Under the pieces are notes generated by a model, which was given only the letters and a program-made list of their open reading frames with translations, was not told the DNA's origin and made no database searches. A stretch of DNA of 64,000 nucleotides. It comes from Candidatus Endolissoclinum faulkneri L5. Lineage in GTDB: Bacteria > Pseudomonadota > Alphaproteobacteria > Thalassobaculales > Thalassobaculaceae. Positions 40,771 to 52,143 of the stretch are shown here, in pieces (position 1 is the stretch's first letter; each line of letters opens with the position of its first letter). The position numbers were made by a program, and so were the translations under genes. The DNA is taken from assembly GCF_000510265.1 (NCBI RefSeq), contig NZ_CP006745.1:429444-493443 (forward strand). The letters are read 5' to 3'.

Positions 40771-42144
40771 GTGAAAGAAGACTTTTCTCTAAGTCATGCT
40801 CCGTTGCATGATATCGATGCGATCGAATTGTTGGACATCGTTATGGCTGATGATCTTGATCTATATGGACCAGTTGCTTTAGCTGTTTCAGGTGGGCCTG
40901 ACAGCACAGCTCTATTGTATTTTGCGGATCTTTGGGCGCGGCAAAGAAAAAGGAAATTGTTAGTACTTACAGTAGATCATTCTCTACGTCATGAATCTTC
41001 AAATGAAGCTGTTGAAGTTGCACGGAAGGTTGTGGCGATGGGGCATACTCACCGAGTGCTCACTTGGCGTGGGAATAAGCCAGCGACAAGAATACAGGAG
41101 ACCGCTCGTGCTATTCGTTTAACTCTGCTTTCTGAGGCATGTTATAATGCTGGTGCGAATACTGTGCTACTTGCACATCATCGTGAGGATCAGGCAGAAA
41201 CATTGTTGCATCGCATAAATTGTAACACTGGTCCAGAAGGACTCGCAGGTATGGCGCTGGTCACTTCGTGGAATGGCTTGCGGTTGGCTAGACCGTTTTT
41301 ATCTGTGCCAAAGGATAGACTTTTGGCTACTTGCCGGAAAGCCGGGATTGACTACATTACGGACCCATCTAATGAGGATTTGCGTTTTGCTCGTGCAAAA
41401 TTACGGCGCTTACGACCTGCTTTATCTGGGATAGGTTTAACGGTTGACCGTTTAACTCGACTATCTAATTCTATGAGTATCGCCCGTTGCGCTATGAGTA
41501 AGATAGTTAGTAACTGGCTGGCTCGTTATGCCGTGGTTTACTCTTGTGGTACTTGTCGGCTTGATCGATTAGCTCTGCAAGCTGAACCGGTTTATTTTAT
41601 TGTTATTATTTTGCGTTACGTGCTCAATATAGCGGGCGGCTGCGGTTATCCACCGAGCAGCGAGGCGATGACCAAGTTGATTGATTGGTTAACTGGAGAG
41701 TCAGCTGTATGGCGACGTACTTTGCGTGGATGTTTACTCCAAGTTGATAATGCTGATCTTATAGTAATGCGGGAAGAAGTTGCTTGTGCGCCGCCTGTGT
41801 TTATACGTCGTGGCCAAGTCAGATGTTGGGATGGCCGTTTTTTAATACGCAACAAGACGAATTGTACAATAAATGTAGGATCATGTGGTACGGATGGATG
41901 GCGTCGAATCAAATGTTCTAGATTAACTTTGATGCTATCTAAGGAATTGCGAAATCTACCTTACCCAGCTCGTATCGCTTGGCCTGTTGTTACTAATCTT
42001 GACGGATCAATTACTCTCCCCCACCTTGTGTCAAGCGAACAAGATGCACTGAAATCAAATAGTATTGGGGTGGAAATCTGTTTGATGTCTCTGCAGGCGC
42101 AAATGATCGTTGGCCTGAAGGTTAATGGAAAGCTAAGGATGTGA
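40771..42144 (+). CDS. tilS: tRNA(Ile)-lysidine synthetase
   Basis: Modifies C34 of the CAU-anticodon tRNA-Ile to lysidine so that it reads AUA; essential, and AUA is frequent in this AT-rich genome. 457 residues. The PP-loop ATPase motif is SGGPDS (40-45) in [25 protein letters not shown] and [17 protein letters not shown] are the further catalytic segments. The C-terminal substrate-recognition half is divergent, with long stretches hard to align, but uninterrupted. GTG start. The stop overlaps the ftsH start by four bases (GTGA), giving tight coupling with ftsH as in other alphaproteobacteria. Confidence 0.92.
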   Translation: MKEDFSLSHAPLHDIDAIELLDIVMADDLDLYGPVALAVSGGPDSTALLYFADLWARQRKRKLLVLTVDHSLRHESSNEAVEVARKVVAMGHTHRVLTWRGNKPATRIQETARAIRLTLLSEACYNAGANTVLLAHHREDQAETLLHRINCNTGPEGLAGMALVTSWNGLRLARPFLSVPKDRLLATCRKAGIDYITDPSNEDLRFARAKLRRLRPALSGIGLTVDRLTRLSNSMSIARCAMSKIVSNWLARYAVVYSCGTCRLDRLALQAEPVYFIVIILRYVLNIAGGCGYPPSSEAMTKLIDWLTGESAVWRRTLRGCLLQVDNADLIVMREEVACAPPVFIRRGQVRCWDGRFLIRNKTNCTINVGSCGTDGWRRIKCSRLTLMLSKELRNLPYPARIAWPVVTNLDGSITLPHLVSSEQDALKSNSIGVEICLMSLQAQMIVGLKVNGKLRM

Positions 42145-44078
42145 ATAATTTTGGTAAAAATATTGCTCTTTGGGTTATTATTGGCGTTTTGTGTGTAGCA
42201 CTGTTCAATCTTTTTCAAGGATCTTATTCGCACACTAGCCAGCGGACTCTAGCCTATTCCGAATTTTTGTCTGAAATTGAAAGTGGTCGTATTAGTCAGG
42301 TTGTAATTCAGGGACAAGAAATTTCTGGCCAGTTTTTTGATGGTAATACTTTTAGTACTTATGCGCCGCAAGATATTAATCTTGTTGCGCAACTTACCAA
42401 GTCCGGTGTACGGATTTCTGCGGAACCTCTTGAGAATGGTACTTCCGGATTTCTTCAAATATTACTTAGCTGGTTCCCAATGTTGCTTTTTATAGCTGTT
42501 TGGATTTTCTTTATGCGTCAGATGCAGGGAGGAGGAGGAAAGGCTATGGGATTTGGCCGAAGCCGAGCTAGATTGTTAGCCGAGAGAAGTGGGCGTGTTA
42601 CCTTTGACGACGTTGCTGGTGTTGATGAAGCAAAATCTGAATTAGAAGAAATAGTTGAATTTCTCAAAGATCAGCAGCGGTTTCGTCGATTGGGTGGCAA
42701 GATTCCTAAGGGATGTCTATTGGTAGGACCTCCTGGTACTGGTAAAACCCTTCTTGCGCGCGCAATTGCGGGTGAAGCTAATGTACCGTTCTTTACTATA
42801 TCTGGTTCTGATTTTGTTGAAATGTTTGTAGGTGTTGGTGCTAGTCGTGTTCGCGACATGTTTGAACAAGGTAAAAAGAATGCTCCTTGCATCATTTTTA
42901 TTGATGAAATTGATGCAGTCGGTCGTCATCGTGGTGCTGGAATGGGTGGCGGTAATGATGAACGCGAACAGACTTTAAACCAACTTTTAGTTGAAATGGA
43001 CGGTTTTGAGTCAAACGATGGTGTTATTTTGATCGCTGCTACTAATCGGCCAGACGTTTTGGATCCTGCTCTTCTGCGTCCTGGTCGCTTTGATCGACAA
43101 ATCGTCGTCTTAAATCCTGATATTCTTGGTCGCGCAAAAATTTTAAAAGTTCACATGCGCAAAGTGCCAATCGCATCCGACGTAGATGCACACACAATTG
43201 GACGTGGTACCCCAGGTTTTTCTGGCGCTGACCTTGCTAATTTGGTGAATGAAGCCGCCTTGTTAGCCGCACGTAAGGGCAAGCGCTTAGTTGGTGTTAC
43301 TGAATTTGAGGAAGCCAAAGATAAAGTTATGATGGGCTCAGAACGTCGCTCTATGGTCATGACCAACGATGAAAAAAAGCTTACTGCTTATCACGAAGCA
43401 GGTCATGCTATAGTCGCTTTGCATTGCCCGAATAGCGATCCTATTCATAAAGCCACTATTATTCCGCGCGGTAGAGCTTTGGGTATGGTCGTACGCCTAC
43501 CTGAGGGTGACAGGATATCATTATCACGAGCAAAGCTAGAAGCTGATTTGTGTGTTGCTTGCGGTGGACGTATTGCTGAATCCATTATATTTGGTTCCGA
43601 GCAGATAACTACTGGTTCTGCTTCCGACATTCGCATGGTGTCAGAGATGTCACGTCGAATGATTAGAGAATGGGGCATGAGTGATCAACTTGGCTTTTTA
43701 GCTTACTCGCCTGATCAATCTGAGATACTTTTGGGTCATTTAGTTAATCACCAAGCTAACGTTTCCGAAGCGACTGCTAACGTTATTGATAAAGAAATTC
43801 GCCGAATTAGTGATTGTGCCTATGACTACGCTACTCGAATATTGGAGAATAATATAGAAGATTTGCATGCTTTGGCTAAAGGCTTGTTGGAATACGAAAG
43901 TCTTTCTGGTAATGAGATTCAGGAGTTGTTAGCAAGAGGATCAATTAATCGTTCTTGCGGTCGTGATGAAAGCTGTAACAAGCCTAGCAACTCAGGTCTT
44001 CGTCGTAGAGCATCTGTGCCTACTGGTGGCAGTACTGGTGTTGCCACTACGACCACTAATAGTGCATATTGGACCTAA
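42141..44078 (+). CDS. ftsH: ATP-dependent zinc metalloprotease FtsH
   Basis: Membrane-bound AAA+ protease for quality control of membrane proteins and, in many bacteria, LpxC turnover. 645 residues. Two transmembrane segments (~6-25 and ~108-128) flank a periplasmic domain. The AAA module has Walker A GPPGTGKT (196-203), Walker [14 protein letters not shown] and the second region of homology [20 protein letters not shown]. The zinc site is HEAGH (418-422). The C-terminal tail is low-complexity (Arg, Gly, Thr, Ser). Starts with GTG inside the tilS stop. Normal length; no anomalies. Confidence 0.97.
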   Translation: MNNFGKNIALWVIIGVLCVALFNLFQGSYSHTSQRTLAYSEFLSEIESGRISQVVIQGQEISGQFFDGNTFSTYAPQDINLVAQLTKSGVRISAEPLENGTSGFLQILLSWFPMLLFIAVWIFFMRQMQGGGGKAMGFGRSRARLLAERSGRVTFDDVAGVDEAKSELEEIVEFLKDQQRFRRLGGKIPKGCLLVGPPGTGKTLLARAIAGEANVPFFTISGSDFVEMFVGVGASRVRDMFEQGKKNAPCIIFIDEIDAVGRHRGAGMGGGNDEREQTLNQLLVEMDGFESNDGVILIAATNRPDVLDPALLRPGRFDRQIVVLNPDILGRAKILKVHMRKVPIASDVDAHTIGRGTPGFSGADLANLVNEAALLAARKGKRLVGVTEFEEAKDKVMMGSERRSMVMTNDEKKLTAYHEAGHAIVALHCPNSDPIHKATIIPRGRALGMVVRLPEGDRISLSRAKLEADLCVACGGRIAESIIFGSEQITTGSASDIRMVSEMSRRMIREWGMSDQLGFLAYSPDQSEILLGHLVNHQANVSEATANVIDKEIRRISDCAYDYATRILENNIEDLHALAKGLLEYESLSGNEIQELLARGSINRSCGRDESCNKPSNSGLRRRASVPTGGSTGVATTTTNSAYWT

Positions 44079-44797
44079 TTTTCCGTAGCCTGGTGATTGC
44101 TGAGAAATGTCAACATCTTATATTAAAAAATTAATATTGGTAAATTTACCTAGCAAATCGAATTCGCCTGTGATGCAGAGAGTTTTACCCTCTTGAATGT
44201 ATGCAAATAAATAAATTAGATTATTCTTAAAATATACTGGCTATAAAAGTATGGAAAGAATTAATTTTTTTATTAAAGGTAAACTATACGTATTTTATAG
44301 GTAATTGTGTTGCTTTGTTTTATATTTTTTGACTAATTGACCTAATTGATTTGTCTGTTTATGTAATTTGGTATATGTAATTATCTGCTGAGAAATTTCT
44401 CGTGTGCTATAAAAAAGCTTTATATATTAGTTAATTAGGCATTAAGCTCATATATCTTGTTAATTTCTTTATTTTTATTCAGCATAAAAAATTTATAATT
44501 TTTATTTTTAAATGGGTGTACTTGCAGTTAGTTAAATATTATGGAGTTTATTGAATATAAGCTTTCCGCTATTAGTTATGAAATTCTTTTGATTGATTAA
44601 AGTTTATTACAAGCATGTGATTTAGTATTTTTTGCAAAATTTGTAAGCAGATAGTATTGCAATACTTTTCTATTGAAGATTGAGCGTCTTTGTTCTATTA
44701 TTTTATTTCTTAAATAAACAGCTGCTTTAAAATGGTGTTGATAATTTATCATCGTAATTTAAAAAATTAATTAAATTTAAATCTTCTTTGTCTTATT
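44079..44797. other. 0.7-kb AT-rich spacer
   Basis: Between ftsH and folP. Only short palindromes (for example GGTAAATTTACC near 44140). No gene or clear terminator. Confidence 0.6.
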
Positions 44798-45901
44798 ATG
44801 AATTTTCGTATTATTCGTGAACCTTTACCAACGCGCGGTTTGCCCTTATCTACAATAATTAGCCCAGAATATGCTCGCCCAGTCGATTTATTGTATGGCC
44901 CGATGGCCAAGATTGCGGTGGATGCTGGTGAAGCTTTGTTGTTAGCTGGCGGACCTATTGCTTTTCGTGCTCTACAATTGATTTACCGGGAAAGCAACTG
45001 CTTACGTGTGCAGACTGTCACTGTACCTGAACTTGATTCAGTTGTTTTGCCAATAGGTATGTTGCAATGCTTTATAAATTCTCGCCCACCTATGTGGAGC
45101 AATTCTGTTCCAGTTATTATGGGTATAGTTAATGTAACGCCAGATAGCTTTTTTGATGGTGGATTTTTTGCTGCACGGGATGATGCAATATCAAGAGGAC
45201 GTCAGCTTGCAGCAGCTGGGGCTGATATTCTAGATATAGGCGGTGAGTCTACTCGACCAGGAGCTATTGAGATTACGGTTGCAGAGGAGATTGATCGAGT
45301 AGTTCCAGTGATTGAAGCGCTTGCTAACGAACAGTATCGAGTATCTATTGACACTCGCAAAGCTTCAGTAATGCATGCGGCTTTGGAAGCCGGGGCAACG
45401 ATTGTTAATGATATTTCCGGTTTAATATATGATTCTAATGCACGAGAATTATTGGCTAATTACACTTGTCCAATTGTGCTTATGCATATGCGAGGCACAC
45501 ATGAAACGATGCACAATGATTACCACTATAGTTTTGCGCCAATTGAAGTTTATGACGAGCTTAGCGAGCGCTTAGCAGCTGCGGAGATGGCTGGAATTGC
45601 GTTAGACCGATTGGTAATCGATCCTGGCTTCGGATTTAGTAAAAGCGTATCGCACAATGTGCTAATAACAGCTTGGCTAACGATGTTTCATGGAATGGGT
45701 AGGCCTATTTTGTTTGGTGCATCACGCAAAAGTTCTATCGCTGCGTTGTCTTGCAAAGAGCCAGCGCAGGCTCGTTTACCCGGTTCTATTGCTTTAGCTT
45801 TATCAGCCTTTGAACTTGGAGTTCAAGCAGTGCGTGTACATGACGTCTCGGAAACGGCTCAGGCTTTCGCTGTACGTCAAGCTATTCTTAATTCATTATA
45901 A
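44798..45901 (+). CDS. folP: Dihydropteroate synthase
   Basis: Condenses dihydropterin pyrophosphate with p-aminobenzoate in folate synthesis. 367 residues: a ~100-residue N-terminal extension (LRVQTVTVPELDSVVLPIG at ~67-85) typical of alphaproteobacterial FolP, then the TIM-barrel. The first DHPS signature begins at ~107 (VIMGIVNVTPDSFFDGGFF), with N112 and the P-D-S of loop 1. The second is ILDIGGESTRPGA. RKSSIAAL follows the phosphate-binding FGAS, and VRVHDV ends the barrel. Order ftsH-folP-glmM-thiD is conserved. The uninterrupted frame implies folate is made by the cell; the host may still supply precursors. Confidence 0.93.
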   Translation: MNFRIIREPLPTRGLPLSTIISPEYARPVDLLYGPMAKIAVDAGEALLLAGGPIAFRALQLIYRESNCLRVQTVTVPELDSVVLPIGMLQCFINSRPPMWSNSVPVIMGIVNVTPDSFFDGGFFAARDDAISRGRQLAAAGADILDIGGESTRPGAIEITVAEEIDRVVPVIEALANEQYRVSIDTRKASVMHAALEAGATIVNDISGLIYDSNARELLANYTCPIVLMHMRGTHETMHNDYHYSFAPIEVYDELSERLAAAEMAGIALDRLVIDPGFGFSKSVSHNVLITAWLTMFHGMGRPILFGASRKSSIAALSCKEPAQARLPGSIALALSAFELGVQAVRVHDVSETAQAFAVRQAILNSL

Positions 45902-45981
45902 GCCTAATAGTTTAATCACTTTTATTAAGTGAGGATAGACTTTTATTATCTAAAACATTATTAACATATATTAGCATACTT

Positions 45982-47343
45982 ATGTCGCGCACACTTTTTG
46001 GAACAGATGGAATACGCGGCCGCGCAAATGTAGAACCGATAACCCCTTCTATTGCTATGGCTGTAGCAATGGCGTCTGGTGCACGATTTCATACTAACCA
46101 TGCCGGGCGCAACTTAGTCTTAATTGGTAAGGATACTAGGTTATCTGGATATATGTTGGAAACGGCAATGGTGGCTGGTTTCACCTCAATTGGTATGGAC
46201 GTAGTACTTGTCGGACCGATGCCTACTCCTGCTGTTGCGATGCTAGTGCAATCTATGCGTGCTAATCTTGGAGTTATGATCTCTGCTTCGCACAATCCTT
46301 ACTATGATAATGGTATTAAGCTTTTTGGGCCAGATGGATATAAGCTATCAGATCAGGTTGAAGCGGAAATTGAAGAAATGTTTACCCGCTGGCAAAGTTT
46401 ACCATTAAGCAACTCTGAGTCACTAGGTCGTGCACGTCGTTTAGAAGACGAGCAGGGTCGATATATTGAGTTTGTTAAATCAGCTTTTCCCAGAGATTTG
46501 CGTCTAGAAGGTTTGAAGGTTGTTATCGATTGCGCAAATGGCGCTGCTTACAAAGCAGCACCTCGTGTTTTGTTTGAGCTTGGTGCTGAAGTCATCTCTA
46601 TGGGAGTATCACCGGACGGGTTTAATATAAACGATAATTGTGGCACTACCGCGCCGGAAGCTATGATGAACCTTGTTAATAATGAGGGTGCTGATATTGG
46701 TATTTCCCTTGATGGAGATGCTGATCGGCTGATCTTAGCTGACGAAGAGGGGCGCAAACTAGACGGTGATCAGATTCTTGGCCTAATAGGTAGCTCTTGG
46801 TTGATTGATGGTAAGCTTAGCGGAGGTGGTATAGTAGCTACAGTGATGTCTAATCTTGGATTAGAGCGTTATCTTAATGGGATTGGTCTTAAGTTGGTGC
46901 GCGTTAAAGTAGGTGACCGATACGTGCTCGAGGCAATGCGTGCAGGGGGTTATAATGTTGGTGGTGAACAATCTGGACATATGATCTTAGCTGATTACGG
47001 TACTACTGGTGACGGTTTAGCAGCTGCTTTGCAAGTTTTAGCAGCAATGAAACGCTCTGAAAAGCCATTGTCCCAAGTTTCTAAGATTTTTGAGCCTATG
47101 CCTCAGATTTTGCGTAATGTTAGATTTGTTGGTCCAGATCCTCTATCTATCGATTCTGTAAAATCTGCGATCGTAGCTAGTAAGGCTAGATTGGGTGATA
47201 GTGGTCTTTTAGTAATACGTAAATCAGGCACAGAACCTTTGATCAGAGTTATGGCACAAGGTGAAAATCAAATAGAAGTGTTGTCTGCAGTAGAAAGAGT
47301 AGTGGATGCAATTGAACAAGCTACAAAAAAAACGATGGAGTAA
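45982..47343 (+). CDS. glmM: Phosphoglucosamine mutase
   Basis: Converts glucosamine-6-phosphate to glucosamine-1-phosphate for UDP-GlcNAc, feeding peptidoglycan and LPS. 453 residues, full length. The start [17 protein letters not shown] is typical. The phosphorylated serine is S103 in [17 protein letters not shown]. Mg2+ is held by D244, D246 and D248 in DGDADR. Sugar-binding GGEQSGHMI and phosphate-binding [12 protein letters not shown] are present. Follows folP by 80 bases and precedes thiD by 11, so folP-glmM-thiD are likely co-transcribed. A small hairpin TCACTT/AAGTGA lies between folP and glmM (~45917-45933). Confidence 0.97.
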   Translation: MSRTLFGTDGIRGRANVEPITPSIAMAVAMASGARFHTNHAGRNLVLIGKDTRLSGYMLETAMVAGFTSIGMDVVLVGPMPTPAVAMLVQSMRANLGVMISASHNPYYDNGIKLFGPDGYKLSDQVEAEIEEMFTRWQSLPLSNSESLGRARRLEDEQGRYIEFVKSAFPRDLRLEGLKVVIDCANGAAYKAAPRVLFELGAEVISMGVSPDGFNINDNCGTTAPEAMMNLVNNEGADIGISLDGDADRLILADEEGRKLDGDQILGLIGSSWLIDGKLSGGGIVATVMSNLGLERYLNGIGLKLVRVKVGDRYVLEAMRAGGYNVGGEQSGHMILADYGTTGDGLAAALQVLAAMKRSEKPLSQVSKIFEPMPQILRNVRFVGPDPLSIDSVKSAIVASKARLGDSGLLVIRKSGTEPLIRVMAQGENQIEVLSAVERVVDAIEQATKKTME

Positions 47344-47354
47344 AAAAAATTGTT

Positions 47355-48173
47355 ATGTCGAGGCTGACAAAAGGACGTGTTTTAATCGTTGCCGGATCTG
47401 ATCCTACTGGTGGCGCAGGTATTCAAGCTGATATCAAAGTTGTTACTGCCCTTGGTGGTTATGCTATGACTGCTATTACAGCATTGACGGCCCAAAATAG
47501 CAAATGTGTGCTTGATATCCATTCAATACCGATTGCTTTTTTGCGTAAGCAATTTGAACTTGTAATTGATGATATCGGCACTGATGTGATTAAAACTGGC
47601 ATGCTACATTCTGCTTTGGTGATTGATCTTATTGTTGATCTAATTCAAGATAAGGCAAGAGATATCCCATTAATAGTTGATCCTGTGATGACAGCAAAGG
47701 GTGGAGGATGTCAATTGCTTAATTCAGACGCTATGCAAGTTCTTAAAGATAAATTAATAATGCGAGCGCATTTACTGACACCTAACATACCTGAGGCTGA
47801 GTATTTAACTGGTATAAAAATCAATAATTTAGATGATATGTATTACGTTGCTAAATCACTTTTATCTCTTGGTCCTTCGGCAGTTTTACTAAAGGGAGGG
47901 CATCTTTTTTCAGAAACGGTTATTGACCTAATGGTTACAAAAGACAATTTGCTTGAATTTAACAGTCCGCGAATTAGCAGCAATAATACTCACGGCACGG
48001 GCTGTACATTAGCGTCAGCTATTGCTACAGGCTTAGCTCAGGGGTTATCTATGAAAGATGCAGTATTACGAGCAAGGAAATATGTCTTTACAGCTATAGC
48101 AACTGCTCCGAGCTATACAACAGCTGGCTATGGTCCTTTAAATCATGTTCATACGGTTATTAAAGACATTTAG
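47355..48173 (+). CDS. thiD: HMP/HMP-phosphate kinase
   Basis: Phosphorylates hydroxymethylpyrimidine twice to the pyrophosphate used for thiamine. 272 residues with the ribokinase-like pattern: VAGSDPTGGAGIQADIK at the N-terminus, DPVMTAKGGGCQLL for the substrate pocket, LTPNIPEAEYLTG and the anion-hole NTHGTGCTLASAIATG with the catalytic Asp position occupied by the usual G-C-T-L set. Eleven bases after glmM. A TTTTTTTTTT run overlaps the region right after the stop (48176-48185), possibly aiding termination. No TPP riboswitch is visible, as expected inside an operon. Confidence 0.93.
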   Translation: MSRLTKGRVLIVAGSDPTGGAGIQADIKVVTALGGYAMTAITALTAQNSKCVLDIHSIPIAFLRKQFELVIDDIGTDVIKTGMLHSALVIDLIVDLIQDKARDIPLIVDPVMTAKGGGCQLLNSDAMQVLKDKLIMRAHLLTPNIPEAEYLTGIKINNLDDMYYVAKSLLSLGPSAVLLKGGHLFSETVIDLMVTKDNLLEFNSPRISSNNTHGTGCTLASAIATGLAQGLSMKDAVLRARKYVFTAIATAPSYTTAGYGPLNHVHTVIKDI

Positions 48174-49644
48174 TCTTTTTTTTTTGAGCAAATGAGAGCA
48201 GCGAGCCGCCTAATTTATTTTCTTTAACTTGTTTCTTTATCTGTTTTCTTGCTCGTAGAGCGAATGCTCTAAAAATAAAATTGTATAATATATTTTCTAT
48301 TAATGAATAGAAATACACTGATGATAATTTTTATTTTTTTACAGCATTAGTTAAGTATAAGATTTGCATGTAGCATCTGATGCTAGTAATCAGTGATTGA
48401 CGACAACTCTGATTTATAATTTTGCTTAGTAGCTAAGTAAAATGATTGATGAATTTAAGGATTCTTATTAATAAAAATCTACTGTGTTTTTCTATTTTAT
48501 AATATAGGCTTTTATCAAGAGTATAATCTATATTTTATCGAAATTAGTATATTATACTAGTAAATTATACTAGCATTAACAATAAATCGATAATTGTTAA
48601 TTTTTAGTTAAGACTTATTACCTAATTAAAGCATTATATTTTACTTTTAAGTAAAAAACATGTAAAGATCAATAATCACATTGTGGATATTTTATTGTAA
48701 CTCCAAGACAAATACTGTAAAATTAGATTATCTTAACAAGATGTCACGAAAGAACATGAATGTTAATTCGCTAGATATTTGTTTGACAAACCAAGGATCA
48801 TATTTTTAACTTAAATAACTAGATTTTACAAAGAAAGTGATTTTTCTATGAAATTGGATTTAAACAATCGTTTTGACCGTAAGAAACTTGCTAATAATAT
48901 TAGTATACAAAATTAAAAAAAATAAGAAAAGCATAATTTTAACAATGCACTTTCTTAACTCTGTTAATTTTATTATAATCTCATTGTTTTTTATTTGATA
49001 TATTAAATTATAGACTATTGCTTTGTTTAATCTTCTTTACAAGAACCTCTGTTTTTACAAGAGGTTTTGTAAAGAAAAAACTTAATTTTGCGATTGGTTT
49101 ATTTTAGCGTAGCAAGTTTTATTTTGTTTTTTTTAACTTCTCAGTTATGAGATGGATTGAATGATGTATTACTTTTTAATTAGAATATAACACACAATAA
49201 GTGTATTTATTTTTACTAGAATATTCTTTTCTGAAGAAAAAAAATATTAAAGAGTAAATTGGTTATATCTAGCAATTAACAATAAGGTATGGATTAATTT
49301 TAAAATGTGTGTTTTATAACATTAGAACAGAAAAGAAACGAAAAAAATATCCGCCCAAATTTGTATTATTTTATTGCTACAATATTGAATATTTGCCATC
49401 CGGTTGGATATAAATATTATAGGTTAATTAATTGATTTTACCAAAGATAAGTCGCCTTCTGCATTAATTTTAAAATTAAAATTATAATATGGCAGATTAC
49501 TATTGAGATCGTCAATAAATTTTATGACTTATGCGAGCCTGAAGAAAACAACACACCCAAAAGCATTATAAAAAAACTTTACTTACGTCAAAAAATAGCT
49601 AATTTATGATAATTTATTCTTATTATTGTGCAATATAATGACTG
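48174..49644. other. 1.5-kb AT-rich spacer
   Basis: Convergent interval between thiD and gpsA. A T-run directly follows thiD, and a near-perfect hairpin lies at 49034-49076 (TCTTTACAAGAACCTCT with a partner lacking one base), followed by A6. Two frames of ~22 codons near 48741 and 48848 look like chance. No gene. Confidence 0.6.
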
Positions 49645-50685
49645 CTACGAGCAGCGATGCTCCGCTTTTAGCGGGCGTTGTACAAGGCGATTGATTACTT
49701 CTGAAATCTCCATATCGTCAGATATAACAGAACGTACAGCTTCACATATTGGCATCTCTATACCCAATCTTCGAGCGAGATCAGTAATGGAAACTGCGTT
49801 AACTACACCCTCTACAGTATCCTGTTTACTACTGACAAGATCCTTTTTGCAGTGTTGATTACTACTTAAAACTTTACCAAATGACATGTTACGCGACTGC
49901 TCAAAAGAGCAAGTTAATGCAAGATCCCCAATGCCTGATAGGCCTGCTAAAGTTTCATCTCGCCCTCCAAGAGCCCGCGCTAGACTCTTAATTTCGTATA
50001 GCCCACGAGTGATTATTGCAGCGCAAGTATTAGCTCCAAAGCCATAGCCACTAGCAATTCCGCTAGCGATAGCAATTACATTTTTTACAGCTCCGCAAAT
50101 CTCTACGCCTATTAGATCATCAGAAATATAAGGGCGGAAAAATGGCGTTGCGAGTGCTAATGATAGCCTATTAGCTAGTGATCCATCCGGATCAATTATA
50201 GCATCTGCCGAAGCTATAATTACTGCTGTTGGATGACTAGCAGCAACCTCTGAGGCAAGGCTTGGACCAGATAAGACGGCTATAGGTTGACCAGGCATTT
50301 CTTCAGCTACAATAGCTGACATTAGCTTCCCTGATTTATTTTCTACTCCTTTACTGGCCAAGACGATTGGAACATTTGTAGGTGCTACATTGTGTATCAT
50401 TTTCCCAATTTTGCGAATAGCTTGAGAGGGAACTGCTAAAATAATCGCGTCAGATATAGCCACAGCTTCTGCTATCTCAGAAGTTGCAGTCACTTCATCG
50501 GGAATATTATAGCCAGCTAAAAATTGAACATTCGTTCGATTTTGATTTATAGCGTTCGACAAGGCTGGATTACGAGCCCACAACATAACTTTGGATCCGG
50601 CACGGGCAGCAATGATGGAAAGTGCTGTACCCCACGCCCCTGCGCCAATCACGGCAATTTTTCTTATTCTATTATCACTGTTCAT
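49645..50685 (-). CDS. gpsA: Glycerol-3-phosphate dehydrogenase [NAD(P)+]
   Basis: Reduces dihydroxyacetone phosphate to sn-glycerol-3-phosphate, the backbone for phospholipids. 346 residues. The Rossmann motif GAGAWGTALSIIAARAG is near the N-terminus; ILAVPSQAIRK and LSGPSLASEVA follow; the catalytic lysine lies in GVEICGAVKNVIAIASG, and GLSGIGDLALTCSFEQSRN is the C-terminal signature. Length is normal. Alone on the minus strand; in relatives, as I recall, it follows tsaD, which would lie upstream (to the right) but is not readable there. Confidence 0.96.
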   Translation of the reverse strand: MNSDNRIRKIAVIGAGAWGTALSIIAARAGSKVMLWARNPALSNAINQNRTNVQFLAGYNIPDEVTATSEIAEAVAISDAIILAVPSQAIRKIGKMIHNVAPTNVPIVLASKGVENKSGKLMSAIVAEEMPGQPIAVLSGPSLASEVAASHPTAVIIASADAIIDPDGSLANRLSLALATPFFRPYISDDLIGVEICGAVKNVIAIASGIASGYGFGANTCAAIITRGLYEIKSLARALGGRDETLAGLSGIGDLALTCSFEQSRNMSFGKVLSSNQHCKKDLVSSKQDTVEGVVNAVSITDLARRLGIEMPICEAVRSVISDDMEISEVINRLVQRPLKAEHRCS

Positions 50686-52143
50686 GTTGCAAACAACAGC
50701 CTATTGTTTGTTCTTACTAAGATAAGGAAAAATTTTAAACCTGATCATTTTCCCCTCTAACTTGGGCTGCATGATACCCTTATCAAGATTTAAGCGTGTG
50801 GCTATTTGCTAACCTATTGTTGTATTGTTAAACCCAATATGCTTTATCTTTGTTAGATTACATTTAACCTCAGATGCATTTAAAAATAATCTTAGGCAAA
50901 ATGTTATTAGCTAATTTACATTAGTGTAGCATATTAACTCCATTTGTATTAATAGAATTTCTAAATTTATTATTGCTTTAATCGCTGATTAACAACCGTA
51001 AAAGCATCAAAAGTTCTATATTATATTTCTCTTAAATAATCTTAAAAACGATATAGAGTTGGTTTGAATATTAATCTTTGACTACATTATGTTTTTCATG
51101 AATCGATTAGCTGTACTATTTAAAACTAAATGCGTATCTATGTTCTATTAACCTAAATACAAATCTAATAATCATATTGATAAATAACTAAATCACTTAG
51201 CATTGCTTAATATTTTTAGTATGTAGTTAATCAGCTGCCGCTCCGGCCAAGCTGAATAGAGCTAATTGGGAGAATTATTAGATCGGTTGCAAGGCATATC
51301 TAATGGTATTGATTTTTTGATCCGACCGGCTGTTGACTTAACTGCTAACTAAGATTTATTTTTGCGCTCAAATCCTGTGGATGTTGATGCATAAGATCTT
51401 TATGTAGAACTTTTTATTTTTTTTTTGACTAAAAATATAATATCATTCGTTTAATTAAGCTATTTTTTTTGAAAGCTGTTAACTTGACAAGTTGGTTAGA
51501 TTATTACTATGCAATATCTTTGTACGCTAAATTCATGTTTTAATTTGAGTAAATTATTATAATTATACTAAATTAGGCAATAATTTATGGACTTGCGATG
51601 ATGCAAAATTTGGTTGCCGAATTTAATAGTACAGTTTTAGCAAATGAAAAATGCTAAAGTAAATTTACCTAGAAGAAGTAAATTTACTTTAGCATGACTA
51701 TCCTATACGTAACTAGAGTATTTTAATTTAATTTATTATATTTTGCTACTTGTACCATTGTAAATTATTAAATAAAAAAGCTAAGATTAACTTATTATAC
51801 TAGATTAGTATCATTTAGCATTTATCTTAGTAATTTTTTAAGTTTATTTATACAGCTTGTCTGTTATCTATGCTTTCTTAAATGCTAATAATTTCTCAAC
51901 ATTACAATAAACAATCCGTGTGCGCAGTGATTTAAAGATTAATTAAATTGGAGGAAGTTGTTAATGAAGATATTTGGCTATTTATAGTAGGCGATAATAA
52001 TCAAGTTTTCACGAAAAACAATTTAGCGTTAATTTCAATGTTATTTAGAAACGATTTTAGTATAGTTATAAATACTTATATAGTTTTCATCTTCAGGTGT
52101 TTTTTATTTATTGATAATACAATTTGCTCAATAGTTTGAATAA
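50686..52143. other. 1.5-kb spacer with a possible relic
   Basis: No intact gene. A locally GC-richer patch at ~51230-51410 reads, with internal stops, LGELLDRLQGISNGIDF then RPAVDLTAN and LFLRSNPVDVDA on the plus strand, which looks like decayed coding sequence of unknown identity. A 17-bp-arm hairpin is at 51651-51695. A plus frame at 51948-52139 runs into ccmB and is not convincing. Confidence 0.5.
51651..51695 (-). terminator. Perfect 17-bp-arm hairpin, likely ccmB terminator
   Basis: ATGCTAAAGTAAATTTA (51651-51667) and TAAATTTACTTTAGCAT (51679-51695) are exact reverse complements. Read on the minus strand it is followed by TTTTC, so it could end a ccmB transcript, although it lies ~450 bases beyond the ccmB stop. 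Confidence 0.5.

Noticed and set aside
51948-52139. 63-codon frame converging on ccmB
   Set aside because: Ile/Phe/Asn-rich with no recognisable domain; its end reaches the ccmB stop region.
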